Shown piece by piece: positions 7,676 through 16,391 of a stretch of DNA of 33,817 bases. Position 1 is the stretch's first letter, and every line of letters starts with the position of its first letter. Below the pieces are notes generated by a model. That model was not told where the DNA came from. It worked only from the letters and a program-made list of their open reading frames with translations, and made no database searches. The stretch lies in NCBI GenBank assembly GCA_033791545.1, contig JASJGL010000087.1:1-33817 (forward strand), in the 5' to 3' direction. The position numbers and the translations under genes are program-made. This DNA is from Antarcticimicrobium sp033791545. Lineage in GTDB: Bacteria > Pseudomonadota > Alphaproteobacteria > Rhodobacterales > Rhodobacteraceae.

Positions 7676-8392
7676 TCACCACGGTTCCTTGAACGGGCGC
7701 AGGTCCATTTCAAAGCTCCAGGCGTTTTTGCGCTGGGCGTGCAACTGCCAATAGGCTTCGGCGATGTCATCGGGGTTCAGGATGCCGTCAGGGCCACGGG
7801 CCTCGAACAGATCTGGAAACAGGGTTTTGGTATCGGGATTGTCGATTAGCCCGTCGATGATGACATGGGCCACATGCACCCCCTGCGGGCCAAGTTCCCG
7901 CGCCATGCTTTGTGCCAAGGCCCGAAGCGCATGCTTGCCGCCAGCAAAGGCGGCGAAGCCGGAATTGCCGCGCAGGGAGGCCGAGGCCCCGGTGAACAAA
8001 ATCGTGCCATTGCCACGGGCTTGCATGCGTCCGGCGACTTCGCGCCCCACCAGAAAGCCCGCCAGCGCGCACATCTCCCAGACCTTGCGGTAGACGCGGG
8101 TTGTGGTCTCGGTGATGGGAGAGCGGACGTTGCCGCCCACGTTGAAGACACAGGCGACGATGGGACCGATCCGTTCGGCGGTCGCGACAAGTTGTTGCAC
8201 CGCGTCTTCATCGCGCGCGTCTGAATGCAGCCCGGTGGCGGCCCCGCCATCTGCGTGGATGTGGGCGACAAGCTTGGACAGATCTCCGCTGCGGCGAGAG
8301 GCCACCACATGCAGACCTTCGCGCGCGAACCTGCGGGCAAGGGCAGAGCCGAGGTTGTCTCCGGCACCGACGATCAATGCGGTCTGGCTCAT
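7676..8392 (-). CDS. SDR-family NAD(P)-dependent oxidoreductase, atypical active site
   Basis: A 238-residue Rossmann-fold protein. The nucleotide-binding glycine motif is VGAGDNLGSALARRF near the N-terminus (residues 8-22), followed by the NVGG motif equivalent to NNAG. The active-site region reads TGASASLRG and then FAAFAGGKHALR. The usual YxxxK is therefore FxxxK, with the catalytic tyrosine replaced by phenylalanine, a change shared by a subset of SDRs. Start ATG 8392 is preceded by GAGGAAA; the frame's longer extension upstream crosses the LysR promoter region and is rejected. It is the first gene of the SDR-isomerase remnant-MFS operon, transcribed away from the LysR gene. Substrate unknown. 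Confidence 0.9.
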   Translation of the reverse strand: MSQTALIVGAGDNLGSALARRFAREGLHVVASRRSGDLSKLVAHIHADGGAATGLHSDARDEDAVQQLVATAERIGPIVACVFNVGGNVRSPITETTTRVYRKVWEMCALAGFLVGREVAGRMQARGNGTILFTGASASLRGNSGFAAFAGGKHALRALAQSMARELGPQGVHVAHVIIDGLIDNPDTKTLFPDLFEARGPDGILNPDDIAEAYWQLHAQRKNAWSFEMDLRPFKEPW

Positions 8393-8439
8393 GGGGTTTC
8401 CTCGACTGGCGCCTCCTTGACTACCTTGGTGCGTGCATT

Positions 8440-8454
8440 CTATCAAATTTATAG
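8440..8454. promoter_or_regulatory. LysR-type T-N11-A box between divergent genes
   Basis: CTATCAAATTTATAG has interrupted dyad symmetry (CTAT/ATAG) with T8441 and A8453 separated by eleven bases, the classic LysR recognition pattern. It lies between the SDR start (8392) and the LysR start (8487), where autoregulation and activation of the divergent operon would be expected. Confidence 0.55.
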
Positions 8455-8486
8455 TTTTTAATCCTTCCATCAATTTTGTGAATGGC

Positions 8487-9362
8487 ATGAACTTACGACA
8501 GCTCGAACAATTCCTGGCCGTGGCCGAAACCGGCAGCTTTTCCAAGGCAGCGGCGCGGGTGCATGCGTCGCAGCCCGCCTTGTCCACGGCGATTGGCAAG
8601 CTGGAGGATGACCTTGGCGTTCGCCTGTTCAACCGACTTGCCCGGCACGTCACCTTGACCGCCGAGGGGCACCGCCTTCTGGTCAGCGCAAAAACCATCG
8701 TCGAGGAATGCGAGAGCGTCCGCTCGGATTTGAAGCAGACCGCCGAGCGCGAGGTGCTCTCGATCGGAATAAGTGACACAACGAACCTTGGGGCCATGGC
8801 CGCGACGTTGGAGCAATTCCGCCGCTGTCACGGCGCTGTGCGGCTGAAGGTCTGGGAGGACACCGGTCAGGTCTTGATCGACCAACTGGCAAGCGGGCGG
8901 CAGGACCTTATTTTTCTGGCGCGCACAGGGGCAGAGACCCTGCCGGGATCATGGGCAACGCAGGTGAGGACGACCGAGCGCTATGTCATTGCCACGGCGC
9001 CGGATCATCGCCTTGCAGGGCGGCGGTCCGCCCCCTTGGCCGTGCTGCATGACCTGCCCTTCATCGCGCGCCGGCACTGCGAATATCGCAAGATCCTAGG
9101 ACAGTTGCTGTCCGCCGGGAAGATACACCCCAAGGTGACCTATCGCACCTCGCAGGACGAGCGCGCGCTGCAACTTGTCCGGGCTGGATTGGGCGTCGGC
9201 CTGTTCCCCGAAAGTCTGGTCAGCAGCGACCTCCATATCCTTGAGGTCGAGGATCACGACCTGACCCGGGATCTGCTGTGGTGCTGGAAGCGGACCGCTC
9301 CCTCGGCGGGTCTGCTGGCCTTTCTGAAATTTTCTGAGGTTTCAACCGCTGCGAAATCCTAG
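8487..9362 (+). CDS. LysR-family transcriptional regulator
   Basis: A 291-residue regulator. Residues 1-60 form the winged helix-turn-helix (MNLRQLEQFLAVAETGSFSK then AAARVHASQPALSTAIGKLE), and the rest is a periplasmic-binding-protein-like effector domain of normal length. ATG 8487 is chosen because the protein starts with the family's usual MNLRQL; upstream in-frame starts fall in the shared promoter region. It is divergent from the SDR-isomerase remnant-MFS operon with 94 bases between starts, so it very probably controls that operon and itself through the box at 8440-8454. The effector is unknown. Confidence 0.93.
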   Translation: MNLRQLEQFLAVAETGSFSKAAARVHASQPALSTAIGKLEDDLGVRLFNRLARHVTLTAEGHRLLVSAKTIVEECESVRSDLKQTAEREVLSIGISDTTNLGAMAATLEQFRRCHGAVRLKVWEDTGQVLIDQLASGRQDLIFLARTGAETLPGSWATQVRTTERYVIATAPDHRLAGRRSAPLAVLHDLPFIARRHCEYRKILGQLLSAGKIHPKVTYRTSQDERALQLVRAGLGVGLFPESLVSSDLHILEVEDHDLTRDLLWCWKRTAPSAGLLAFLKFSEVSTAAKS

Positions 9363-9711
9363 GCGCTTTGCTTTTGCGATCTGGTGCTGCTGAAGAGGGG
9401 GCGCCAATAGGGAATGTGAACCGGTATCGAAACATGCCCCGGTTGCCTGCCGAGCCCTCGGTTGAGAGACTGCGTGCAGGCCCTGTTTATTCGCGGGAGG
9501 GCGGCGGCGATTTCTGTGGAGCGATCCCTTGCAAGCAACGACAGGTGGTTTGCCGCCATGCGCGACCTGTTTGGCGCATACACCTTCAGGGATAAATCAG
9601 TTTTTTGCGACAACTGCATATTTAGTCCTTTTTTTTGGGTAAAATCCCTCTGCGGATTTCTCGCGGAGTGGCGAGGCATCTCACACGACTGTAACCATGG
9701 AGAAATGGCTT
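9363..9711. other. Gene-free spacer between LysR and XRE genes
   Basis: No supported gene. Overlapping frames on both strands lack ribosome-binding sites and recognisable motifs. The right half is AT-richer (T-runs around 9600 and 9627-9638) and should hold the promoter of the XRE-family gene, though no clear -35/-10 pair is visible. The left half may be decayed coding sequence of unknown origin. Confidence 0.35.
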
Positions 9712-10062
9712 ATGACGCACCCAACAGACGCACATGTCGGGAAAAAGATCCGGCATTTTCGTTGGCTCAAGGGTCTGAACCAAACACAACTGGCCGGGAC
9801 GATTGGTGTGAAGTTCCAGCAGTTGCAAAAATACGAAACCGGCGCGAACCGGATTAGCGCTTCACGCTTGTTTGCCACGGCTGAAGCTCTGGAACAGCCT
9901 GTTGCGTCTTTCTTCCCAGACAGCTCATGCCGTATCGACCAATTGCCCATGTCTCCACAAGATGCCGATCTCCTCCAAAGCTGCAAAACGCTGACCCCCG
10001 AACAGCGCAAAGCCTTCTTGGGATTGGTCAGATCCATTCCGGGGATCCAGGAACAGCCGTAG
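9712..10062 (+). CDS. XRE-family helix-turn-helix regulator
   Basis: A 116-residue protein. A Cro/C1-type helix-turn-helix occupies about residues 8-62 (KIRHFRWLKGLNQTQLAGTI then GVKFQQLQKYETGANRIS). The C-terminal half includes LTPEQRKAFLGLVRSIP, a segment also found in small alphaproteobacterial regulators of this kind. Start ATG 9712 is preferred over 9697, since GGAGA lies eight bases before it. No partner gene is adjacent; the target is unknown. It is followed by a decayed recombinase, so it may be a remnant of a mobile element. Confidence 0.85.
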   Translation: MTHPTDAHVGKKIRHFRWLKGLNQTQLAGTIGVKFQQLQKYETGANRISASRLFATAEALEQPVASFFPDSSCRIDQLPMSPQDADLLQSCKTLTPEQRKAFLGLVRSIPGIQEQP

Positions 10063-10200
10063 CAAGTCATGCCGAAGAAGAACCGCAACGCCACGGTACG
10101 GGCGTTGAAGGTTGCCGGCGTGACACCAGAACCCGCCATGTGCCGCTGATAGGCGCGCAGCCGGCTTCGGCGCCTTACGCAAGTTTCGGATACTGGCCGT
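10063..10200 (-). pseudogene. Tyrosine recombinase/integrase fragment (N-terminal core-binding region)
   Basis: On the minus strand around 10157-10060 the frame reads LRAYQRHMAGSGVTP, then ATFNARTVALRFFFG. This is the core-binding domain pattern of XerC-like and IS91-associated site-specific recombinases (usually DLRaYq.hm...g.s..t.n..v.aLRfFf). No start codon, no catalytic domain and no RHRY residues follow; the frame runs instead into the antisense of the XRE gene. It is a broken fragment. Confidence 0.6.
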
Positions 10201-10421
10201 GCCCGTCACGACATGGTCAGGTCGGCTTCGTCAACGAGGCTCGTGAGTATATCGATGATGTCGGGCTTTCTGATTTCGTCTATCGCCGCGCGGTGGACCT
10301 GTCCTATGGCCGGGTCGTCCCCCAGCAGAGAGTTCACTGTTTCTCTCTCTACCCGCCCGATTTCCCTTTTTTTTAAATGGCTCAGATCCTGGTTTGCAGG
10401 GCGGCTGTTGGCGCCTGCGGC
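10201..10421. other. Gene-free spacer before the HlyD gene end
   Basis: No supported gene. An eight-T run followed by AAATGG occurs near 10367-10380, close to the 3' end of the minus-strand HlyD gene, but I found no convincing stem preceding it on that strand. The stretch probably contains more of the decayed recombinase. Confidence 0.35.
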
Positions 10422-11663
10422 CTATTCGATCTGGCGTTGTGCCACGCGCTGCCCGTCGGTCAGGCTGGCCGAAGGGAACAGCACCACCTTGTCGCCGGAC
10501 GACAGGCCGCCCAGCACCTGCGCCGTGGTGCCGTTGTCGCGCCCGATCTGTACCTTGCGCAGCCGCGCGATCCCGTCTTCGACGCGAAACACCGCCCAGT
10601 CCCCCTGATGGCGAAACAGCGCGCTTGAGGGGGCCAACAGCGCATCCTCGCTTTGCCAGACCACGATCCGCACCTCGACCCGATAGCCATGGCCCAGCCC
10701 GGCGCGGGGGGCGCTGTCACCGGTAAAGCGGATGGTGGTCTTGACCCGCTGCTCTTCGACGCCCAATGCGGAATACTTGGTATAGCCATAAGGGTCGATC
10801 CGCTGCACCACTCCGCTCAGATCACCGGTGCCGCCCCAATTGGTGACAAGCACCGGATCTCCGACGCTGACCTGCACCGCGTCCGAGGACAAAAGTTCGG
10901 CCTCGATCTCCAGATCGCGGGTCACATCGCCGATCTCCAGAATGGGATCTCCGGCGGGCAGGGTGGTCGCGCTTTTGCGGATCACCTTCAGGATGGTGCC
11001 GTCGATCGGGGCGAGGATGGGAATGCCCGACTTGGGGGCGGGGCTGTCTTCCAGCGCCTGCGCCAGATCCTTGTCGTCGAAGCTGATCAACTGGGCGCTG
11101 GCGCTGTTCAACTCGGCCACCCGCATGGCGATGGCGGCGCGGGCGGTGTTGACGGCGGCATGGGCGACCCGCGCCTCCTGCTCGGCGCGCTCCAGCGCCA
11201 CCTGGCTGGCGATCTGGCGTTCGACCATTTGGCGCATACGCTTCAACTCTCCGTCGGAAAACTCCTGATTGGCCATGGCTGCGTTCAGATCCGCATGCGC
11301 CACCTGCACTGCGGCCTGGGCGGCGGCGACCGCGGCCAAGGCCTGTTCGCGGGTGCGCGCATCCAGCGCGGTGGGGTTTGCGGGTTGCATCCGGGCCACC
11401 ACGGTCTTGTTCGCGATCACCTTGTCGCCGGGCTGGACCGCAACGCGCTGCAATTCCCCTGCCACCGGGGACGAGACGACATAGGGCTCATGCACCTGCG
11501 TGCGGCCTTCTTCGTCGATGGTGACCCGCATCGCGCCGCGCTGCACCGTTTCCAGATCGACCAGCGCCGCGCGGGGCCAGAACGCCGCCACCATCGCCGC
11601 GCCCACCAGCGCGACCGCCAACACTGTCAGGATCTTGCGAGAGTGTTTTCGTTTCACGGCCAC
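10422..11663 (-). CDS. HlyD/RND-type periplasmic adaptor subunit of an efflux transporter
   Basis: A 413-residue membrane-anchored adaptor. It has one N-terminal transmembrane segment (ILTVLAVALVGAAMVAAFWP). A biotinyl-lipoyl-like half (YVVSSPVAGELQRVAVQPGD) comes before a long alpha-helical hairpin rich in Ala/Glu/Arg (about 110-205). The second lipoyl half (ILAPIDGTILKVI) and beta-barrel domain follow. Such adaptors bridge an inner-membrane ABC permease to the outer membrane. Translation starts at GTG 11663, preceded by GAGGGA, and the start lies only three bases beyond the permease stop codon. It is the last gene of the amidase-ATPase-permease-adaptor operon and probably works with the MacB/LolCDE-like pair upstream. 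Substrate unknown. Confidence 0.92.
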   Translation of the reverse strand: MAVKRKHSRKILTVLAVALVGAAMVAAFWPRAALVDLETVQRGAMRVTIDEEGRTQVHEPYVVSSPVAGELQRVAVQPGDKVIANKTVVARMQPANPTALDARTREQALAAVAAAQAAVQVAHADLNAAMANQEFSDGELKRMRQMVERQIASQVALERAEQEARVAHAAVNTARAAIAMRVAELNSASAQLISFDDKDLAQALEDSPAPKSGIPILAPIDGTILKVIRKSATTLPAGDPILEIGDVTRDLEIEAELLSSDAVQVSVGDPVLVTNWGGTGDLSGVVQRIDPYGYTKYSALGVEEQRVKTTIRFTGDSAPRAGLGHGYRVEVRIVVWQSEDALLAPSSALFRHQGDWAVFRVEDGIARLRKVQIGRDNGTTAQVLGGLSSGDKVVLFPSASLTDGQRVAQRQIE

Positions 11664-11666
11664 CTG

Positions 11667-14042
11667 TCATTCCCTCGTTTTCAGCGCGGTGACCAAGTCT
11701 GCCCGGTCAATGTCGCGTTTGACAAGCCAACCCGAGACCAGCGCGGCGAGTAGCACCACCCCCATCGCGAGCCCAAAGCTTTCGGCGTCCAGCACCGGCC
11801 GGATCTGGTAGACGTCGGTGCTGAAGCCCGCCGCGATGGCAAAGGTCAGCCCATAGCCGATTGCCCCGCCCAGCGGTAGCGCCAGCAGCGTGACCACGGC
11901 CAATTCGCCCAGCAGGACAAAGGCGACCTCGCCCCGGGAAAAGCCCAGAACCCGCAGACCGGCAAGATCGCGGGCGCGCTCGGCCTGGGCGACGCGGGCG
12001 GCGTTGTAGATCACGCCAAAGGTGATCACCGCCGCGATCAGCGCCATGACATAGCGCATCGCGCCGGCCCCCTGATCCATGACCTTTTTCAGCGCCGCCC
12101 GGCTTTGTGATTTCACACTGACACCGGCAACCATCGGCATCGCCTTGAGCGCGGCATAGATCTTTGCCGCCTGCGTCGCGTCCACCCGCAGATAGGCGCC
12201 AGAGATCCGCAGCGGTTCCTTCAGCACCCGGTTCAGCGCGCCGATCTCCATATAGGCGGGCGATCCCAGCAGGCTTTCGGCCACCGCGATCACCGGCAGG
12301 CTCAGCCGGGGCCGGCGCCCCTCGCGCACGTCCACGCTCAGCTGATCGCCGGCCTTGATATCCAGCGTGCGCGCCAACCCCGAAGACAGGATCACGCCGC
12401 CTTGCCGCATCGCGATGGGCTGCGTGTCCGCGTCCACGGCGCGGTACAGGCGCGGCTGTTCGATCAGCCCGTGGATCGCGCCGTGATACAAAGCGCGCCC
12501 GTTGCGCAGGATCGCGGGCACGATGCGCACCGGCTCGACCTCGATCACGCCGGGCAGGCTTTGCAGATCATGGACGCTGCGCGCCTCCAGCGGTTGGATA
12601 AAGCTTACATTCAGATCGCTATGGTCGATCACATCAAAGGTCAGCGCCTGCATGGCGGAAAAACTGTTGAGGATCGACACCATGGCGATCGACACCGACA
12701 GCCCCGCCGCGACCCCCAGCACCGCCCCGCCCATGCGCAGCGGCTGGCGGGTGAGGCGGCGCAGCACCATCCGCGTGGGCTGGTCTAGCCTCCGCCCCAG
12801 CGCCGAGGAGAACCGGCCGCTGCGGCTATAATCCGGCGGCGCAGCGGCGCGCATGGCAACCGCCGGTGTCAGGGCAAAGACCTGCCGCAACACCAGCAGA
12901 CCGCCCGCCGAGGCAGCCAGAATGCTGACGGCAAAGCCGGTCAGGAACGAGGCCGGGTCAAGCCTAAACACCAGAAAGGGGAATTTGTAATAGAGCAGAT
13001 AGAGATCGGCCATCCATCGCCCCGCCGCGATCCCCAGCAGACATCCGGCCAGCGCCCCGCCCACCGCGATCACAAGGATCATGCGGAAATAATGCCCGCC
13101 GACCTCGGTATCGCTATAGCCAAAGGCCTTCATCAGGCCGATTTGCTCGCGCTCGGCCTGCACCATGCGCGAGATCACGATATACAGCAGAAACGCCGCC
13201 ACCGCGAGAAAGATCGGCGGCACGCTGCGCGCACTGCGCCGCAGCCCGTCGATCTCTTCGCTGATGAACAGGTCCGATTGCAGGTGCGACAGCCCATAGG
13301 CCCCCTGCGCGCCATAGCGATCCAGCAGCCGGTCGGCCGCCGCGATCACCGCCTCCGGTTCTGCCCCGCGAGTGAGCGAGAACAGCACCTCGTTGAACGC
13401 GCCCTGCATGTCGAACGCGGCCGCGAGCGCGGTGCGGCTCATCCACAGCACGGCAAAGCGGGCATCGTCTGGTGCCAGCTCTCCCGGCGCGGTTGAATAC
13501 AGAAACTCTGGCGACTGGGCAAAGCCCACCACGCTCAACTCGCGGCGAAATCCGTTCATCGTCGCCGCGATCCGGTCGCCGGGGCGCAGCCCATGGGCGC
13601 GGGCGAAACTGCGCAGCACCACCACCTCTTCGGCGCGCGCGGCGTCGAACATGCGTCCATCGGTCAGATAGATGGTGTTGAGCGCGGCGGCCCGATACTC
13701 GGGCAGCGACAGTGCACGGGCCTGGATCGGCAGGGCGCTGCCGCCCAGATCAATCAGCGCGCGTCCGGTGACGCGGGTCTGGATCGCGGCCACCCCGGGC
13801 AGGTGACGCAGCCGTTGCGCGACCGTCTCGGGCGCGCGGGCCACCGGGGCAAAGACATCGGCCAGCCGGAAGCGGTCGTAATAGGTGCGCCGCGTCTCGC
13901 TGAGCGAGGCGACCAACCCGGTCATCATCACCAGCATCATCACCCCGACAGCAATCACCGCGCCAATCGCCACGGCCTGCCCCTTGATACGGTACAGGTC
14001 GCGCATCAGCTTGTGGGTCAGTGGGGCAGGGTGGAGCGTCAT
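11667..14042 (-). CDS. ABC transporter permease, FtsX-like (MacB/LolC superfamily)
   Basis: A 791-residue inner-membrane protein with a duplicated FtsX arrangement. There is one N-terminal membrane segment (AVAIGAVIAVGVMMLVMMTG), a large periplasmic MacB-like domain, a first FtsX bundle (about residues 270-400), another segment and periplasmic domain (about 450-650), and a second FtsX bundle near the C-terminus (MALIAAVITFGVIYNAARVA onward). These permeases transmit force for export or lipoprotein-type extraction rather than uptake. The start at ATG 14042 sits four bases after the ATPase stop, with GAGG overlapping the ATPase end; the frame's 23-codon upstream extension overlaps the ATPase gene and is rejected. 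It pairs with the ATPase upstream and the HlyD adaptor downstream. Confidence 0.92.
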   Translation of the reverse strand: MTLHPAPLTHKLMRDLYRIKGQAVAIGAVIAVGVMMLVMMTGLVASLSETRRTYYDRFRLADVFAPVARAPETVAQRLRHLPGVAAIQTRVTGRALIDLGGSALPIQARALSLPEYRAAALNTIYLTDGRMFDAARAEEVVVLRSFARAHGLRPGDRIAATMNGFRRELSVVGFAQSPEFLYSTAPGELAPDDARFAVLWMSRTALAAAFDMQGAFNEVLFSLTRGAEPEAVIAAADRLLDRYGAQGAYGLSHLQSDLFISEEIDGLRRSARSVPPIFLAVAAFLLYIVISRMVQAEREQIGLMKAFGYSDTEVGGHYFRMILVIAVGGALAGCLLGIAAGRWMADLYLLYYKFPFLVFRLDPASFLTGFAVSILAASAGGLLVLRQVFALTPAVAMRAAAPPDYSRSGRFSSALGRRLDQPTRMVLRRLTRQPLRMGGAVLGVAAGLSVSIAMVSILNSFSAMQALTFDVIDHSDLNVSFIQPLEARSVHDLQSLPGVIEVEPVRIVPAILRNGRALYHGAIHGLIEQPRLYRAVDADTQPIAMRQGGVILSSGLARTLDIKAGDQLSVDVREGRRPRLSLPVIAVAESLLGSPAYMEIGALNRVLKEPLRISGAYLRVDATQAAKIYAALKAMPMVAGVSVKSQSRAALKKVMDQGAGAMRYVMALIAAVITFGVIYNAARVAQAERARDLAGLRVLGFSRGEVAFVLLGELAVVTLLALPLGGAIGYGLTFAIAAGFSTDVYQIRPVLDAESFGLAMGVVLLAALVSGWLVKRDIDRADLVTALKTRE

Positions 14043-14046
14043 CGCC

Positions 14047-14754
14047 TCACCACTCGATGTCTTCGGGGGCGCATTTGGTGGCGTTCTCGATGACCTCGCG
14101 CACCGTGCCATCGGCGAAATGGATCACCCGGTCGGCCATGCCGGCCTGAGCGGCGGCATGGGTCACGATCAACACGGTGGTGCCCATCTTTTCGTTCACC
14201 TCTTTCAGCACGTTCAGCACCGCGCGCCCGGTGGTGCTGTCCAGCGCGCCGGTGGGTTCGTCGCAAAACAGCACATCGGGCTGCTTGGCCAAGGCCCGCG
14301 CGATGGCAACGCGCTGCTGCTCGCCGCCCGAAAGCTGGGCGGGAAAGTGATCGGCGCGCTGCGCCAGCCCGACCCGCGCCAGCGCCTCGCCGGGGTCCAT
14401 CGGGTCGTGGGCGATCTCGGTCACCAGTTCGACATTCTCGCGCGCGGTCAAGCTGGGCATCAGGTTGTAGAACTGAAAGACAAAGCCGACATGGTCGCGC
14501 CGATAGCGGGTCAACTCCCGGTCGCTCATCGCTGCAAGGTCGTGATCGCGGAAGAACACCGCGCCATCGGTGCCGCGATCCAGCCCGCCAAGGATGTTCA
14601 GCAAGGTCGATTTGCCGCTGCCCGAGGGGCCCAGTAGCACGACGATCTCGCCCTCGGGGATCTCCAGCGTCACGCCGCGCAACGCCTGCACCGCCGCCGG
14701 CCCCTCGCCATAGATCTTGCGCAGGTCGCGGGTGGTGAAGGTGTTGCGGGGCAT
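14047..14754 (-). CDS. ABC transporter ATP-binding protein (LolD/MacB type)
   Basis: A 235-residue ATPase with all motifs. Walker A is GPSGSGKST (42-50), the Q-loop is VFQFYN (Q94), the signature is LSGGEQQR (141-148), Walker B is VLFCDEPTGALD, and the switch His is in VTHA (H199). The DEPTGALD form and length place it with the LolD/MacB/FtsE branch, which partners with FtsX-like permeases such as the next gene. ATG 14754 is chosen over 14760 because GAGGA is six bases from 14754 but abuts 14760. The gap from the amidase stop is 19 bases, so co-transcription is likely. Confidence 0.95.
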   Translation of the reverse strand: MPRNTFTTRDLRKIYGEGPAAVQALRGVTLEIPEGEIVVLLGPSGSGKSTLLNILGGLDRGTDGAVFFRDHDLAAMSDRELTRYRRDHVGFVFQFYNLMPSLTARENVELVTEIAHDPMDPGEALARVGLAQRADHFPAQLSGGEQQRVAIARALAKQPDVLFCDEPTGALDSTTGRAVLNVLKEVNEKMGTTVLIVTHAAAQAGMADRVIHFADGTVREVIENATKCAPEDIEW

Positions 14755-14773
14755 CGGCATTCCTCGGATCGGA

Positions 14774-16231
14774 TCAGGGGGTGCGGGGGCCACCTTCGAT
14801 CAGGCTAAGCTGTTTGGCGGCCCAAGGGGCGGCGCGTTCGATCTGGCCCGACAGCGACATCAGGCGTTCATCCTCGCCAAAGGCCGTGGCGAGATGCACC
14901 CCGACCGGCAGGTCATCGGCGCTCCAATACAGCGGCAGGGTCACCGCAGGCTGGCCGCTGGCGTTGAAGATGGCGGTGAAGGGCGAATAGTCAAACACGC
15001 TGCCCGGACCGTTGCGATAGGCGACGAAATCCTCGAAATCCGGCTTGTACTTGCCCACCGGCGCCGGTGGGGTGGCCAAGGTTGGCGTCAGCAAGACGTC
15101 GCAGTCAAGAAACACATGCGCCATGCGGCGGCCAAAAGCATGCACCGCCCCCACCGCAGCAAGGTAATCGGCCCCCGATATCCCGCGCGCATACTCGACG
15201 GCGGCATAGGTCACCCCGTCGACCATGTCAGGTGCCAGCGGGCGGCCCTTCAACACCCCTTTCACGCTCAGCGCGGTGCCGCAGGCGACGATACCGGTCC
15301 AGGCCATCATCATCGCCTCGACGTCCAGATCTGCGGCCGGGCGGAATTCCTCGACCTCATGGCCCAGATCCTCCAGCAGCCGGGCGGTCTTTTCCACCGC
15401 CGCGACACATTCGGGGTCGATGGGTTTGCCGCTCAGGGTTTTTGTGCTGTAGCGCACCCGCAGCTTGCCCGGATCGCGCTGCATCGCCTGCAGGTGGGTG
15501 CCCTGCATCGGCGGTGCCCAATAGGGCGCCCCCAGATCCGGCCCGGCGCAGGCATCCAGCATTGCGGCTGTGTCGCGCAGCGAGCGGGTCAGCACCCCGT
15601 CGATCGCCATGCCGGCCCAACCTTCACCCGCAGCGGGCCCGTCGGGCAGCCGCGCGCGGGTCGGCTTGAACCCCACCAGCCCACAGGACGAGGCCGGGAT
15701 GCGCACCGATCCGCCGCCGTCCGAGCCATGCGCCATCGGCACGATGCCCGCCGCCACCGCCGCGCCCGCGCCGCCGGACGAGCCGCCCGAGGTATGGCCG
15801 GTGTTCCACGGGTTGCGGGTGGGGCCGCCATAAACCCCGGCTTCGGTTACAGGGCCGACCCCCAGTTCGGGCGAGGCGGTGCGCGCAAAGGTCACCACGC
15901 CGGTTGCCTGCATGCGCAGGAAGATCTCGGAGTCATAGCTCCACTCCATCCCCTGCATCAGGCGCGAGCCGTTGTTGGTGGGATAGGCGCGCGCCTCGGC
16001 CCCCAGATCCTTGAGCAGGAAGGGCACGCCGGAAAACGGCCCCTTGGGCAACCCGTCATGGATCGCTTGGCGCGCCACCTCGTCGCGTCGCATCACCACC
16101 GCGTTCAGCGCCGGGTTGCGATCCTCGGTCAGCGCCAGCGCGGTCTCCAGCAGCTCATTCGGCGTCACCTCGCCCTTGGCCACCATGGCGGCGAGCCCGG
16201 TGGCGTCCTGCTTGAGATAGGTGTCTTTCAT
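14774..16231 (-). CDS. Amidase signature family hydrolase
   Basis: A 485-residue cytosolic amidase. The Ser-cisSer-Lys triad is visible as K74 (PFLLKDLG), cis-Ser S151 (HTSGGSSGGAGAA) and nucleophile S175 (SDGGGSVRIPASSCGLVGFK), with the family's 24-residue spacing between the two serines. The family hydrolyses amide bonds in many substrates, including acylamides, nylon oligomers and aryl amides; the substrate here is undetermined. The C-terminal half has the usual catalytic-domain ending (GQPAVTLPLYWSADDLPVGV). GAGGA precedes ATG 16231. It is the first gene of the operon leading into the ATPase-permease-adaptor export system, an association I cannot explain, and is divergent from a thioesterase gene. 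Confidence 0.94.
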   Translation of the reverse strand: MKDTYLKQDATGLAAMVAKGEVTPNELLETALALTEDRNPALNAVVMRRDEVARQAIHDGLPKGPFSGVPFLLKDLGAEARAYPTNNGSRLMQGMEWSYDSEIFLRMQATGVVTFARTASPELGVGPVTEAGVYGGPTRNPWNTGHTSGGSSGGAGAAVAAGIVPMAHGSDGGGSVRIPASSCGLVGFKPTRARLPDGPAAGEGWAGMAIDGVLTRSLRDTAAMLDACAGPDLGAPYWAPPMQGTHLQAMQRDPGKLRVRYSTKTLSGKPIDPECVAAVEKTARLLEDLGHEVEEFRPAADLDVEAMMMAWTGIVACGTALSVKGVLKGRPLAPDMVDGVTYAAVEYARGISGADYLAAVGAVHAFGRRMAHVFLDCDVLLTPTLATPPAPVGKYKPDFEDFVAYRNGPGSVFDYSPFTAIFNASGQPAVTLPLYWSADDLPVGVHLATAFGEDERLMSLSGQIERAAPWAAKQLSLIEGGPRTP

Positions 16232-16247
16232 GGTCCGGCGATCCTCG

Positions 16248-16273
16248 TGTTACGGTGGTGTGTTACGGTGGTG
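16248..16273. repeat. 13-bp perfect tandem duplication
   Basis: TGTTACGGTGGTG occurs twice in direct succession (16248-16260, 16261-16273) and is followed by a further partial TGGTGG. It lies in the 160-base divergent promoter region between the amidase and the thioesterase. It could be a duplicated regulator half-site or a slippage product. Confidence 0.8.
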
Positions 16274-16391
16274 TGGTGGTTTTCCGGCATCCTCGGCCGC
16301 CCACCCGGAAAAGGCAACTGCCGGGGCTTGGCCCCCGGGCTCTGGCAGGGCAAGGTGCCGCCGGTTTCAGGCAAGAGAAGAAAGATCAAAG

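Noticed and set aside
9359..9679. 106-codon minus-strand frame between LysR and XRE
   Set aside because: No family resemblance and no start signal; overlapping frames on the other strand are equally plausible, so neither is called.
10060..10140. Small plus-strand peptide starting MPKKNRNATVRALK
   Set aside because: It is 26 codons, without a good ribosome-binding site, and antisense to the recognisable recombinase fragment.
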